A stretch of DNA of 12,802 bases, from positions 1-12,802 of the forward strand of contig CAMVDI010000034.1 in NCBI GenBank assembly GCA_947166205.1. The letters run 5' to 3'. A program made the translations under genes and the position numbers. Below, piece after piece: positions 1 to 6,124 of the stretch. The DNA comes from an uncultured Clostridia bacterium (GTDB lineage: Bacteria; Bacillota_A; Clostridia; Christensenellales; Aristaeellaceae). The number at the start of each line of letters is the position of its first letter. The first letter of the stretch is position 1. Under the pieces are notes generated by a model that worked only from the letters and a program-made list of their open reading frames with translations, ran no database searches and was not told where the DNA came from.

Positions 1-223
1 CCTGGCTCACGGCATCCTGGGGACGGAGCATGTCAAAGGCGTGCATGTCGGTGGGATACACGTCCACCTCCGCTGGAACGCCGGCAGCCAGGAGATTTTT
101 CACGTATTGCAGCGTTTCAGCATAGAAGGGCTCGTCTTCGCCCACAAAGGTATAGCAGGGCGGCAGATCATGATAATCGGTCTGATGAATAGGCGCGGCA
201 TAGGGCGACACCTTCTCCTTCAC
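1..223 (-). pseudogene. 3' fragment of an alpha/beta hydrolase (HSL/esterase-type), runs off the window
   Basis: Read on the minus strand, this stretch encodes about 74 residues that resemble the C-terminal third of alpha/beta-hydrolase-3 (lipase/esterase) proteins. It contains a LPPCYTFVGEDEPF segment carrying the likely catalytic Asp, then YVKNLLAAGVPAEVDVYP, then MHAFD with the likely catalytic His. The N-terminal two thirds, with the oxyanion HGG motif and the nucleophile GDSAG elbow, are absent. The bases immediately upstream belong to an intact different gene in another frame. The frame stays open upstream but encodes nothing hydrolase-like. A GTG at 223-221 overlaps the neighbour's TGA as GTGA, so coupled translation of the stub is possible, although I see no good ribosome binding site. 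An enzyme without the serine half should be inactive. The true C-terminus lies outside the window. The alternative to a decayed gene is an assembly join. Confidence 0.72.
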
Positions 224-732
224 CTGTGCACCTGGATCTTGGGCAGCACCGCGTCGATGTCCACAAACCCGATCCGCTCGTCCATCCGGTCGATGTACAC
301 CGGCACCTGATCCGCCTGGAGCAGGTCCCCCACGTCGATATACAGATACCTGCTGTAATAAACGTGCACGATGCCGGTGGCCGGGTCGGTATAATGGCAC
401 TCCACCATGAAGGGATTTCTTCCGTTCATGTTCACGTTCCTTTGCGTATTGATGCCGGCAATTTGAGCCATCACGTAATTTCCGCCCTCATATGCGCGCC
501 GCATCAGCGCCCGGCGGTGAAGGTCGGAAAGCAGCAGCCCCATCCCCACCAGGAAAAAAACCGCGCCCATACCGCCAAAGACGTACAGGAAAATCCAAGG
601 ATCTTCGGGCTTTTCCCCAACCTTGAAATGCCAGAACATCACGCCCATGACCAGGAAAACGAACCCCATGGGCGTAAAGACGAACCCCAGGATCCCCTTG
701 ACCGTCCAGCCGTATTTCTTGCGCTCCGTCAT
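220..732 (-). CDS. Small two-TM membrane protein, DUF3592-like, function unknown
   Basis: This is an intact 170-residue protein. Two hydrophobic segments (about residues 11-33 and 46-68) are followed by a cytoplasmic or extracytoplasmic beta-rich domain of about 100 residues. That domain includes GGNYVMAQIAGINT, ECHYTDPATG and VPVYIDRMDE. The arrangement, with membrane hairpin, NG-rich strand and a 'VYxD' ending, recalls DUF3592-type proteins, but I recognise no function. The ATG at 732 is preceded by AAGGAAGG seven bases away, which fixes the start. The protein ends naturally (VLPKIQVHR), and the hydrolase stub begins on top of its stop codon. No promoter is visible in the 42 bp upstream, which holds the end of the bcp fragment. 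The gene may have depended on transcription from a now-truncated bcp gene, or on readthrough past the tRNA terminator. Confidence 0.8.
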   Translation of the reverse strand: MTERKKYGWTVKGILGFVFTPMGFVFLVMGVMFWHFKVGEKPEDPWIFLYVFGGMGAVFFLVGMGLLLSDLHRRALMRRAYEGGNYVMAQIAGINTQRNVNMNGRNPFMVECHYTDPATGIVHVYYSRYLYIDVGDLLQADQVPVYIDRMDERIGFVDIDAVLPKIQVHR

Positions 733-774
733 CGTTTATCCTTCCTTTTGGCCCCGTGTTTTTTCTGTTCGTAT

Positions 775-900
775 TCAAAGCGACTCCAGCATCTGCGCCG
801 GATTGTCCTTTGCCTTCACCGCGCCGAAGGCTTTCACGATCACGCCGTTCTCGTCGATCAGGTAGGTGGAGCGGATCAGGCCAGGAAAAGCGGCCCCCAA
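775..900 (-). pseudogene. bcp: 3' fragment of a Bcp-type thiol peroxidase (peroxiredoxin)
   Basis: The last roughly 34-40 residues read on the minus strand (LIRSTYLIDENGVIVKAF, then KAKDNPAQMLESL and TGA at 777-775) match the C-terminal strand and helix of BCP/AhpC-TSA peroxiredoxins, where 'IRSTFLID' is conserved. A full Bcp is about 150 residues. The thioredoxin-fold N-terminus with the peroxidatic Cys is missing. Upstream, the frame runs straight into the terminator hairpin at 909-940 and then through tRNA-Ser, so there is no room for a start or the missing domain. The exact left limit of homology is uncertain by about 20 bases. I read it as a remnant left by a deletion next to the tRNA, or as an assembly join. 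It cannot encode a working enzyme. Confidence 0.7.
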
Positions 901-908
901 AACGTGAA

Positions 909-940
909 AACCCGCATGAACACTGGGTTTCATGCGGGTT
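909..940 (-). terminator. Rho-independent terminator of tRNA-Ser
   Basis: The arms CCCGCATGAA (911-920) and TTCATGCGGG (929-938) pair perfectly around an 8-base loop. The flanking A/T bases extend the stem to 12 bp. On the minus strand the stem is followed by TTTTC. It lies 7 bases past the encoded CCA of the tRNA. Confidence 0.85.
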
Positions 941-946
941 GTGATG

Positions 947-1035
947 TGGCGGAGCGGGTGGGATTCGAACCCACGTGGCGTTGCCGCCAAACTGATTTCG
1001 AGTCAGCCCCGTTATGACCGCTTCGATACCGCTCC
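947..1035 (-). tRNA. tRNA-Ser (anticodon CGA)
   Basis: On the minus strand the 89 bases fold as a class II tRNA. The acceptor GGAGCGG pairs with CCGCTCC, followed by discriminator G and an encoded CCA. The anticodon stem encloses the loop CTCGAAA, giving anticodon CGA for UCG codons. A long variable arm (GGCG-GCAA-CGCC) is typical of serine tRNAs. The T arm GTGGG-TTCGAAT-CCCAC is perfect. It has its own promoter immediately upstream and a terminator immediately downstream, so it is a single-tRNA transcription unit. Confidence 0.96.
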
Positions 1036-1047
1036 AGGCCGTGCCGG

Positions 1048-1076
1048 ATTATACCATATCCGGCCGCTGTTTGCAA
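1048..1076 (-). promoter_or_regulatory. Promoter of tRNA-Ser
   Basis: On the minus strand TTGCAA (1076-1071) and a perfect TATAAT (1053-1048) are separated by 17 bases. The predicted start near 1041 lies about six bases before the mature tRNA 5' end. Confidence 0.82.
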
Positions 1077-1108
1077 ACGGTTTTCGCTCGGTTCCGTTTT
1101 CGGAAATG

Positions 1109-2830
1109 TCACTGCCCGTTCACGGACCGGTAGTATTCCTCCAGCCGGGGCCGGGCGTTGACATAGACCGGTTTCAGAGCCGGATCGAACTGGGTGCCCA
1201 TTCCCTCCATGATGATCCTGTCCGCCCGTTCAAAATCATAGGCTTCCTTGTAAACCCGCTTGCTGACCAGGGCGTCGTAGACATCCGCCACCGCCATGAT
1301 CCGGGCCTCCAGCGGAATCTCCTCCCCCCGGAGCCCGTCCGGATACCCGGTTCCGTCCCAGCGCTCATGATGATAGTGCGCCACGTTTTCCGCCAGCTTC
1401 TTGAAGGGCTCGTCATCCGTATGCAGCAGGATCTCGTGGATGACCCGGGCGCCTTCCGCCGCGTGGGTCTTCATCTTGGCGTACTCCTCCTCGCTGAACC
1501 GCCCCGGCTTCCTGAGCACCTCGTCATCCACGGCGATCTTGCCCAGGTCGTGCATGGGGGCGGCCTTCACCATATCCCGGCAGAACTCGTCCGAAAGGGG
1601 AAGCAGATTTTCCCGGCGGATTTCATCCACCAGAATCCGGACGCCTTCGCTGGTGCGCCGGATATGCCCCCCGGTGGAGTTGTCCCGGCTTTCCACCATC
1701 ACCGCCAGGCCCATGATCAGGTTGTCGTGCATCTCCACGATGTGACGGGTTTTCTCCTCCACCTGCTGTTTCAGGTCCTCGTTGTAGGTATCCAGCAGCC
1801 GGATGTACTTCCTGTTGGCCGTATCATCCTGGAAGGTGATGATATATCCCCGCTTCCGGGTTCCGTCATAGAGGTAGTTGACGCTGGCGTTGTAGAACTG
1901 GTCTTTCTCCGGATCTCCGTCCGGGCTGTGCACCGTATAGACGAATACGTGATCCGCCTTTCCCTGACGGAAGTCGTCCAGAAAATGCCGGATTTTCCGC
2001 TGGTCCGGCTTGTAGCCGAGCATCTCGTCCACCGCCGTGTTTCTCAGCTCCGGCACCAGCTCCCGGGCGATTTCGTTGCTCCCCAGGTAGCGGCATCTGA
2101 AATCGAAGGAGATATAGCCCACCTTCTCCTCCTGGACATAGGAGTCGATCACCGTGTCGCTGACGTCATAGAGGTTGATCCGATAGGCGATGAACAGGTA
2201 TACGATCTCGGCGGTCACATATCCCAGGGGAACCAGATCCACCGGGCTGCTGAACAGCTTCAGCACGACAAAGTAGGCCAGCACGCAGATCAGGTCCGGA
2301 AACACCAGCAGCAGCAGGATGCGGCGCGGAACGGACTTCCTTTTCAGCCAGGAGTAGAGAATAACCGCCAGGCCGGCCAGCAGGAACAGCGCCAGCAGCG
2401 CGTAAAAGGCCCCGTGCATGGGACCGTATACCCTGGTCAGGGTCGGCGTCCCGGCCACCATCTCAAAGGAGACCTCCCGGTAAAAAAGGTCCATCTGGCC
2501 GATGGTCAGCACGAAGCCGTACAGCACCAGGCAGACCGCAAACATCAGGACCCTGCCCCATCGGGGCAGGGTGATTCCGCACAGGTTCAGGATGCTGAAG
2601 ACGATAAACAGCTGCAGAAAGCTTCCGCCGATATAGATGACCTGCTGGGCCAGGATCGCTCCTTCCAGGCTTCGGACCATGGAGGAGAGAAGATAGCCCA
2701 GGCAGGCCACGGGCACCAGCGTGAATATCATGGTGAAATTCACGTCGAAATGCTTGTGCCACATGTAGATATAGACGGTGCTGCAAAGGAGCGATGCGCC
2801 CAGCACGCCGCCGTAGAATGCAGTGATCAA
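1109..2830 (-). CDS. Membrane-anchored HD-GYP domain protein, predicted cyclic-di-GMP phosphodiesterase
   Basis: The protein has 573 residues. Residues 1-220 hold about seven membrane segments arranged like the N-terminal 7TM sensor of some histidine kinases. Residues 230-340 form a PAS-like domain (GYISFDFRCRYLGSNEIA, then YIITFQDDT). Residues 340-375 are a probable coiled coil, and residues 376-565 are an HD-GYP domain. The HD-GYP metal and substrate set appears complete: H389, H427-D428 in HDLGK, H456, H487-H488 with E489, GTGYP (493-497) and D517. Such domains hydrolyse cyclic di-GMP, or in a few lineages cGAMP, in the cytoplasm. The start is a TTG at 2830, supported by AGGAGG nine bases upstream. 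The gene lies 40 bp behind the DUF4097 gene with no promoter or terminator seen between, so it is probably the last gene of the padR operon. The membrane signal it senses is unknown. Confidence 0.92.
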   Translation of the reverse strand: MITAFYGGVLGASLLCSTVYIYMWHKHFDVNFTMIFTLVPVACLGYLLSSMVRSLEGAILAQQVIYIGGSFLQLFIVFSILNLCGITLPRWGRVLMFAVCLVLYGFVLTIGQMDLFYREVSFEMVAGTPTLTRVYGPMHGAFYALLALFLLAGLAVILYSWLKRKSVPRRILLLLVFPDLICVLAYFVVLKLFSSPVDLVPLGYVTAEIVYLFIAYRINLYDVSDTVIDSYVQEEKVGYISFDFRCRYLGSNEIARELVPELRNTAVDEMLGYKPDQRKIRHFLDDFRQGKADHVFVYTVHSPDGDPEKDQFYNASVNYLYDGTRKRGYIITFQDDTANRKYIRLLDTYNEDLKQQVEEKTRHIVEMHDNLIMGLAVMVESRDNSTGGHIRRTSEGVRILVDEIRRENLLPLSDEFCRDMVKAAPMHDLGKIAVDDEVLRKPGRFSEEEYAKMKTHAAEGARVIHEILLHTDDEPFKKLAENVAHYHHERWDGTGYPDGLRGEEIPLEARIMAVADVYDALVSKRVYKEAYDFERADRIIMEGMGTQFDPALKPVYVNARPRLEEYYRSVNGQ

Positions 2831-2870
2831 GCTGCTTTACCTCCTGACTGGATCATTCCTTCTCCGGAGT

Positions 2871-3836
2871 TCATTCCGCGGTTTCGATCCGGATATCCCC
2901 GGTATCCGAGGTCAGCTCGCACCGGCCGCCCCCGGCCACTGAAGCGGGCACTTCCGTTCTGCCCGTATCCGTCCGCGTCACATACTCCTTCCCGGTCAGC
3001 AGCGTGCCCGTGATGGATCCGGTATCCGTTTCGGCGAGGATCGTCCCGGCATCGCAGCCGTCAAAGCGGATGCTGCCCGTATCCCGCGTCAGGCTGAAGG
3101 ATCCGGAGGCCAGAACCTTCGTGAGGAAAAGGCTGCCTGTGCTTCCGGAGGAGGTCAGGTTTCCGCAGGTCACGTTTTCCAGCTCGGTTCTGCCCGTGCT
3201 CACCCTGACTTCCGCGTCCCCGGTGCAGGAGACGTCCTTCATCAGGATGGTGCCGGTACTGGTCTCCAGCCGGACCGACGCGGCGGACAGCCCGGAGAGC
3301 CGGATATGGCCGGTGCTGGTCCGGACGGCGAGATCGCCCTCCGCGGAGGCCCCGCATTCCACGTCTCCCGTGCTCAGCTTCACGCTGATGCTGTCAAAGG
3401 TAAAGTCTCCGGGGATTTTCAGATCCCCCGTATCCGCCTGCACGGAGAGCGCTCCCCAGGCCGTTTCCGGCAGATAAACCGTCACGGAGGGATGCTCCGC
3501 CAGATTGCCGAAATCGATGAAGAACTGATTCTGCCGGTCCGTATTCTCAATCACCAGCGTGTTGTCTTCCACCCTGGCCGTATGGGGCTCGTCCTCCTTC
3601 TCATGGAAAACGACCCTGCAGGTTCCGTCCCCGGAAGGGACGAAGTCCATATCCTCCGTGTTTCCCTGCAGCCGGATATCCCGGAAGGATTCCGCCACCT
3701 CGACGGTATTGGTCACGTAACTGCCGGCGCTCAGCCGGCTGAAATCAAAGCCCACGGCCGCCAGCGCGCCTCCGGCCAGCAGCAGTCCCAGCACGGTCAG
3801 CCCGCAGCCGAGAACGATCCATCCCTTTTTCTTCAT
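2871..3836 (-). CDS. DUF4097 family beta-solenoid envelope protein
   Basis: The protein has 321 residues. It starts with a basic tip and one hydrophobic segment (about residues 6-29) that could be a membrane anchor or an uncleaved signal, so the rest should lie outside the membrane. From residue 135 to 313 the triplet STG or DTG occurs ten times (135, 155, 174, 193, 213, 232, 252, 271, 290, 311) with a 19-21 residue period. Each triplet is followed by a short beta strand, as expected for a right-handed beta-solenoid of the DUF4097/DUF4098 type. The ATG at 3836 is chosen over an upstream in-frame start (3860), because AAAGGAGG sits nine bases before it. That ribosome binding site lies inside the end of the DUF1700 gene, four bases away, so translation is coupled. 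No enzymatic residues are recognisable. The family is usually linked to DUF1700 and PadR, and its role is poorly known. Confidence 0.9.
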   Translation of the reverse strand: MKKKGWIVLGCGLTVLGLLLAGGALAAVGFDFSRLSAGSYVTNTVEVAESFRDIRLQGNTEDMDFVPSGDGTCRVVFHEKEDEPHTARVEDNTLVIENTDRQNQFFIDFGNLAEHPSVTVYLPETAWGALSVQADTGDLKIPGDFTFDSISVKLSTGDVECGASAEGDLAVRTSTGHIRLSGLSAASVRLETSTGTILMKDVSCTGDAEVRVSTGRTELENVTCGNLTSSGSTGSLFLTKVLASGSFSLTRDTGSIRFDGCDAGTILAETDTGSITGTLLTGKEYVTRTDTGRTEVPASVAGGGRCELTSDTGDIRIETAE

Positions 3837-3840
3837 GATC

Positions 3841-4437
3841 CTATGCCTCCTTTCCCACAAAGCGGACCTTCAGCCCCGTCAGCGTTTTGCGCATCATCGC
3901 CGCCGCTCCCCTGGACGCGGCGGCGCAGCCGAAGAACAGCAGGATGGCCAGCCCGGCGCAGATCAGCCCCGCACCGGCGGAGAACAGAGCCCCTTCCGGG
4001 CTGCCCGCCCGCAGATAGGGAAAGATCCCGATCAGGCAGCCCCCGGCCCCCGCGAACAGCCCCAGATCCGCCGCCCACAGGCTGAGCACAACCGCCCAGA
4101 CCGCCGCGAACAGGGCCAGCAGAACCGCGGCGCCCGCCGCCAGCAGCGGAATCCAGACCGGAGAGCCCAGAATCAGCAGGATGATCTCCCATCCCCTGAG
4201 TTTCCTTTTCCGGGATACCCTTTCGCGGACGATCATCGTCATCGGAACCTCGGACATGATCTGTTCCACAACGGAGTCCACGGAACCGATCCCCGCCACC
4301 GCCTCCTCCTCGGAAGCGCCGTCGTCCACCCGGTCCGCGATCATCTCGCTGTAGAACGCGATCCGCTCTTCCCTCTCGTTCTGAGGCAGCCCGGAGAGTT
4401 TTTCCCGGAGCTCTGCCAGAAACTCCTCCTTATTCAT
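3841..4437 (-). CDS. DUF1700 (HAAS-domain) membrane protein
   Basis: The protein has 198 residues. Residues 1-65 form the helical HAAS region typical of DUF1700: MNKEEFLAELREKLSGLP, EERIAFYSEMIADRVDDG, then a short acidic stretch before GIGSV. After a basic linker (RKRKLRG, 77-82) come three or four membrane segments between about 84 and 172, rich in Ala, Leu and Gly. The ATG at 4437 overlaps the padR stop as ATGAATAA and has GGGAGG about ten bases before it. An upstream in-frame start at 4509 lies deep inside padR and adds only non-conserved residues. DUF1700 proteins occur beside PadR and DUF4097 in many Firmicutes and are thought to take part in envelope-related responses, but no biochemical role is established. 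Confidence 0.9.
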   Translation of the reverse strand: MNKEEFLAELREKLSGLPQNEREERIAFYSEMIADRVDDGASEEEAVAGIGSVDSVVEQIMSEVPMTMIVRERVSRKRKLRGWEIILLILGSPVWIPLLAAGAAVLLALFAAVWAVVLSLWAADLGLFAGAGGCLIGIFPYLRAGSPEGALFSAGAGLICAGLAILLFFGCAAASRGAAAMMRKTLTGLKVRFVGKEA

Positions 4438-4750
4438 CCCTGGTGTCCTCCCTCGTGATAAAACGGTAAATGGAAAGAATTTCCTTCCAGTCTTCCCTGA
4501 ACTCCTCAATGCGGCGGATCCCCGCCTGACTGATCCGGTAATACTTCCGCAGCCTTCCCTGAAACTCCTCGCTCCGGACGGTCAGCATGCCCGCGCTTTC
4601 CAGCCGCTTCAGAATCGTGTACAGCGTGGACTCGGACAATTCCAGATAGGGCTTCATATCCTTGATAATCTGGTAGCCGTAGGTGTCCCGGTCCCGGATG
4701 GCGGCCAGCACGCAGACATCCAACAGGCCCCGTTTCAACTGAACGTCCAT
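4430..4750 (-). CDS. PadR family transcriptional regulator
   Basis: The protein has 106 residues, the normal size of a short (subfamily 2-like) PadR protein. The winged helix shows the usual signatures: DTYGYQIIKDM (22-32), LSESTLYTILKRLESAG (38-54) as the recognition helix, and GRLRKYYRISQAG (65-77) as the wing. A final helix (81-97) is the likely dimerisation arm. The ATG at 4750 has AGGAGG six bases upstream, and a longer in-frame reading to 4969 would cross the promoter, so it is rejected. It is the first gene of the cassette and is coupled to DUF1700 by an eight-base overlap. The dyad on its promoter suggests it represses its own operon, and its inducer is unknown. Confidence 0.95.
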   Translation of the reverse strand: MDVQLKRGLLDVCVLAAIRDRDTYGYQIIKDMKPYLELSESTLYTILKRLESAGMLTVRSEEFQGRLRKYYRISQAGIRRIEEFREDWKEILSIYRFITREDTRDE

Positions 4751-4765
4751 ACAACACCTCCTGTC

Positions 4766-4779
4766 ACGATATGCATCGT
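4766..4779. promoter_or_regulatory. Probable PadR operator overlapping the -10 box
   Basis: A dyad of ACGAT and ATCGT arms around ATGC covers five of the six -10 bases and the predicted transcription start. The symmetry weakly extends outwards (TCACGAT...ATCGTAA). The position suits steric repression by the product of the first gene. Binding is inferred. Confidence 0.6.
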
Positions 4780-4803
4780 AACACAAAGTATTGCCTCTGT
4801 CAA
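4775..4803 (-). promoter_or_regulatory. Promoter of the padR-DUF1700-DUF4097-(HD-GYP) operon
   Basis: On the minus strand a perfect TTGACA (4803-4798) is followed after 17 bases by TACGAT (4780-4775). The predicted start near 4767 gives a leader of only about 17 bases, just enough for the AGGAGG. Confidence 0.87.
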
Positions 4804-4890
4804 CTTCTTCCGTTCTGTTTCTTCGGGTGTCCCTTCCCGGATCCGTTTTTTTCCTCTTTCCGCCGTTCCCGCCGCGGGAATCCCTTTTCT

Positions 4891-4941
4891 CCCGGCGGCT
4901 CCTTTTCCATGCCTGGTATCGCCTGGAACCCCGGCGGCTCC
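4891..4941. repeat. 12-bp direct repeat CCCGGCGGCTCC, two copies
   Basis: The copies lie at 4891-4902 and 4930-4941, 39 bp apart start to start. A shorter related CCCGGCGGAA sits at 4971-4980 within the degV promoter spacer. They could be regulator sites or chance in GC-rich DNA. Confidence 0.45.
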
Positions 4942-4962
4942 GCTTCTTCACCGGAGTTTCAC

Positions 4963-4991
4963 TTGACATCCCCGGCGGAACAGGGTATAAC
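4963..4991 (+). promoter_or_regulatory. Promoter of degV
   Basis: TTGACA (4963-4968) and TATAAC (4986-4991) are separated by 17 bases. The predicted start near 4998 gives a leader of roughly 90 bases. Confidence 0.85.
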
Positions 4992-4997
4992 AGGGTT

Positions 4998-5030
4998 GCC
5001 GGGCGAAAGTCCGGCGTTCATCTGCCCGGC
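4998..5030 (+). other. Two mutually exclusive hairpins in the degV leader
   Basis: GCCGG (4998-5002) can pair with CCGGC (5011-5015). Alternatively GCCGGGC (4998-5004) can pair with GCCCGGC (5024-5030). Both use the same left arm, at the very start of the transcript. No U-tract follows, so this is not a plain terminator. It may only stabilise the 5' end. Confidence 0.4.
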
Positions 5031-5086
5031 CGGATCAGGGGCTTTGAAAACACCTTTTTCCGCCGGTTTGTCAGGAGGTTTTTCGG

Positions 5087-5932
5087 ATGAAGTGGATGCT
5101 TGTGACCGATTCCAGCTGCGATCTGAAGTCGCTGGATACCGGGTCTGACGATATCGGTTTTTCTTCGGTTCCCTTTGTGCTGAATCTGGACGGGAAGGAT
5201 TATACGGATCATCCGGATCTGGTGGTTCCGGATCTGGTGAACGCCATGGAAAAGGCGGATGTCAGCCGCAGCGCCTGCCCCTCTCCCTCCGCCTGGGAGG
5301 AAGCCTTCCGCCACGCGGATCAGGTGATCGCCTTTACGATTTCCGGCCGTCTCTCCGGCAGCTACAACAGCGCCGTCGCCGGAAAGGCGATGGCGCTGGA
5401 AGAGAATCCCGCCCGGAAGATCGAGGTGATCGATTCCCTTTCCACCGGGCCGAAGCTGATTCTGCTGGTTCAGCAGGCCCTCCGCGGGATCCAGGCCGGC
5501 CTTCCGATGGAACAGGTCTGCGCCGCCTGCCGGAAATTCGCCGCCGCGGGGCGGACCATCTTTACCCTCTCTTCTTTCCATAATCTGGTGCAGAACGGCC
5601 GGGTCAGCAAAATTGCCGGCTTCCTGGCCGGAAAGCTGGGGATCCGGGTGATCGGGGTGGGCAGCCCCGAAGGGGAAATCCAGCTGAAGGAGCTGATGCG
5701 CGGAGAACAGCGGACCATGAAAAAGATCCTCCGTGACATGGAGGAAAACCGTTATTCCGGCGGGGAAATGGCCATCAGCTACTGTCTGAACGACTCCATG
5801 GCTTCAGCTCTGAAGGAAATGATCCTTTCCCGCTGGAACAGCGCCTCCGTGCAGCTCTTCCCGACCCGCGGACTGGACAGCTACTACGCCGAGCGCAGCG
5901 GGCTCATCATCTGCTATCCCGCGGGGGTCTGA
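5087..5932 (+). CDS. DegV family fatty-acid-binding protein
   Basis: The protein has 281 residues, the usual size for DegV (EDD fold). The family motifs are in order: VTDSSCDL (6-13), SACPSPSAWEEAF (62-74), ISGRLSGSYNSA (85-96), VIDSLSTGP (114-122), SSFHNLVQNGRVSKIAGFLAG (162-182) and the C-terminal GLDSYYAERSGLI. DegV proteins bind a fatty acid in a buried pocket and hand it to fatty acid kinase (FakA/FakB system) for phosphorylation on the way to phospholipid. The paired Ser/Thr residues near 62-69 and 91-94 would hold the carboxylate. The ATG is set by AGGAGG eight bases upstream. The gene has its own strong promoter, and no fakA lies nearby. No clear terminator follows, so transcripts may continue into the next gene. 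Which fatty acid it binds is not evident. Confidence 0.93.
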   Translation: MKWMLVTDSSCDLKSLDTGSDDIGFSSVPFVLNLDGKDYTDHPDLVVPDLVNAMEKADVSRSACPSPSAWEEAFRHADQVIAFTISGRLSGSYNSAVAGKAMALEENPARKIEVIDSLSTGPKLILLVQQALRGIQAGLPMEQVCAACRKFAAAGRTIFTLSSFHNLVQNGRVSKIAGFLAGKLGIRVIGVGSPEGEIQLKELMRGEQRTMKKILRDMEENRYSGGEMAISYCLNDSMASALKEMILSRWNSASVQLFPTRGLDSYYAERSGLIICYPAGV

Positions 5933-5943
5933 GTCCGCCGTCC

Positions 5944-5976
5944 AAAAAACAGAGAAAAAACAGAGAAAAAACAGAG
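5944..5976. repeat. Three perfect tandem copies of AAAAAACAGAG
   Basis: The 11-bp unit occurs at 5944-5954, 5955-5965 and 5966-5976 without a mismatch, just after the degV stop. The period is about one helical turn, so the A-tracts are phased and the DNA may be bent. It lies about 150 bp upstream of the multi-HTH gene. It may be slippage-generated or a stacked protein-binding array. Confidence 0.85.
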
Positions 5977-6014
5977 TGCGGAAGGATATTTCGGCTTCTG
6001 TAGTTCATTTTTTA

Positions 6015-6074
6015 CGCCTGATCTGATAAAATATGTACGACAAATATGGTTGTTTTAGTATTTGGGATCAGGCG
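6015..6074. repeat. 9-bp inverted repeat flanking an AT-rich 42-base segment
   Basis: CGCCTGATC (6015-6023) and GATCAGGCG (6066-6074) are perfect inverse copies. The segment between them is much more AT-rich than its surroundings and includes a weak -10-like TAAAAT (6027-6032) without a good -35. It probably contains the start region of the downstream gene. The arms could be paired operator half-sites or a long stem in the RNA. Confidence 0.55.
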
Positions 6075-6124
6075 CGGGCCGTATTGTTCGCCCTTTATCC
6101 ATTCTGCACTCATGGGAGAGTTAT

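Larger units (their letters stand above)
4751..5086. other. Divergent intergenic region between padR and degV
   Basis: No gene is supported in these 336 bases. They hold the padR promoter and operator at the left, the degV promoter and leader at the right, and between them (about 4804-4962) pyrimidine-rich plus-strand sequence. That middle part contains a 12-bp direct repeat and a small hairpin (TTCCCG-CCG-CGGGAA, 4866-4880). Open frames here have no credible start or codon pattern. Confidence 0.7.

Noticed and set aside
947..1035. tRNA-Ser considered as an attachment site of an integrated element
   Set aside because: No integrase is present and no repeat of the tRNA 3' end is seen elsewhere in the window. 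The truncated neighbours are explained as well by simple deletion.
932..3013. A 693-codon open frame on the plus strand opposite the HD-GYP gene
   Set aside because: It is antisense to a gene with intact catalytic motifs, crosses the tRNA and an intergenic gap, has a His/Gln/Arg-rich composition typical of a GC-rich antisense frame, and has no ribosome binding site.
4771..5148. Small open frames in the padR-degV intergenic region
   Set aside because: They overlap both promoters and run into degV out of frame, with no ribosome binding site and no recognisable motif.
5944..5976. Three short tandem repeats considered as a CRISPR array
   Set aside because: The units are 11 bp and contiguous, with no spacers, and no cas genes lie nearby.
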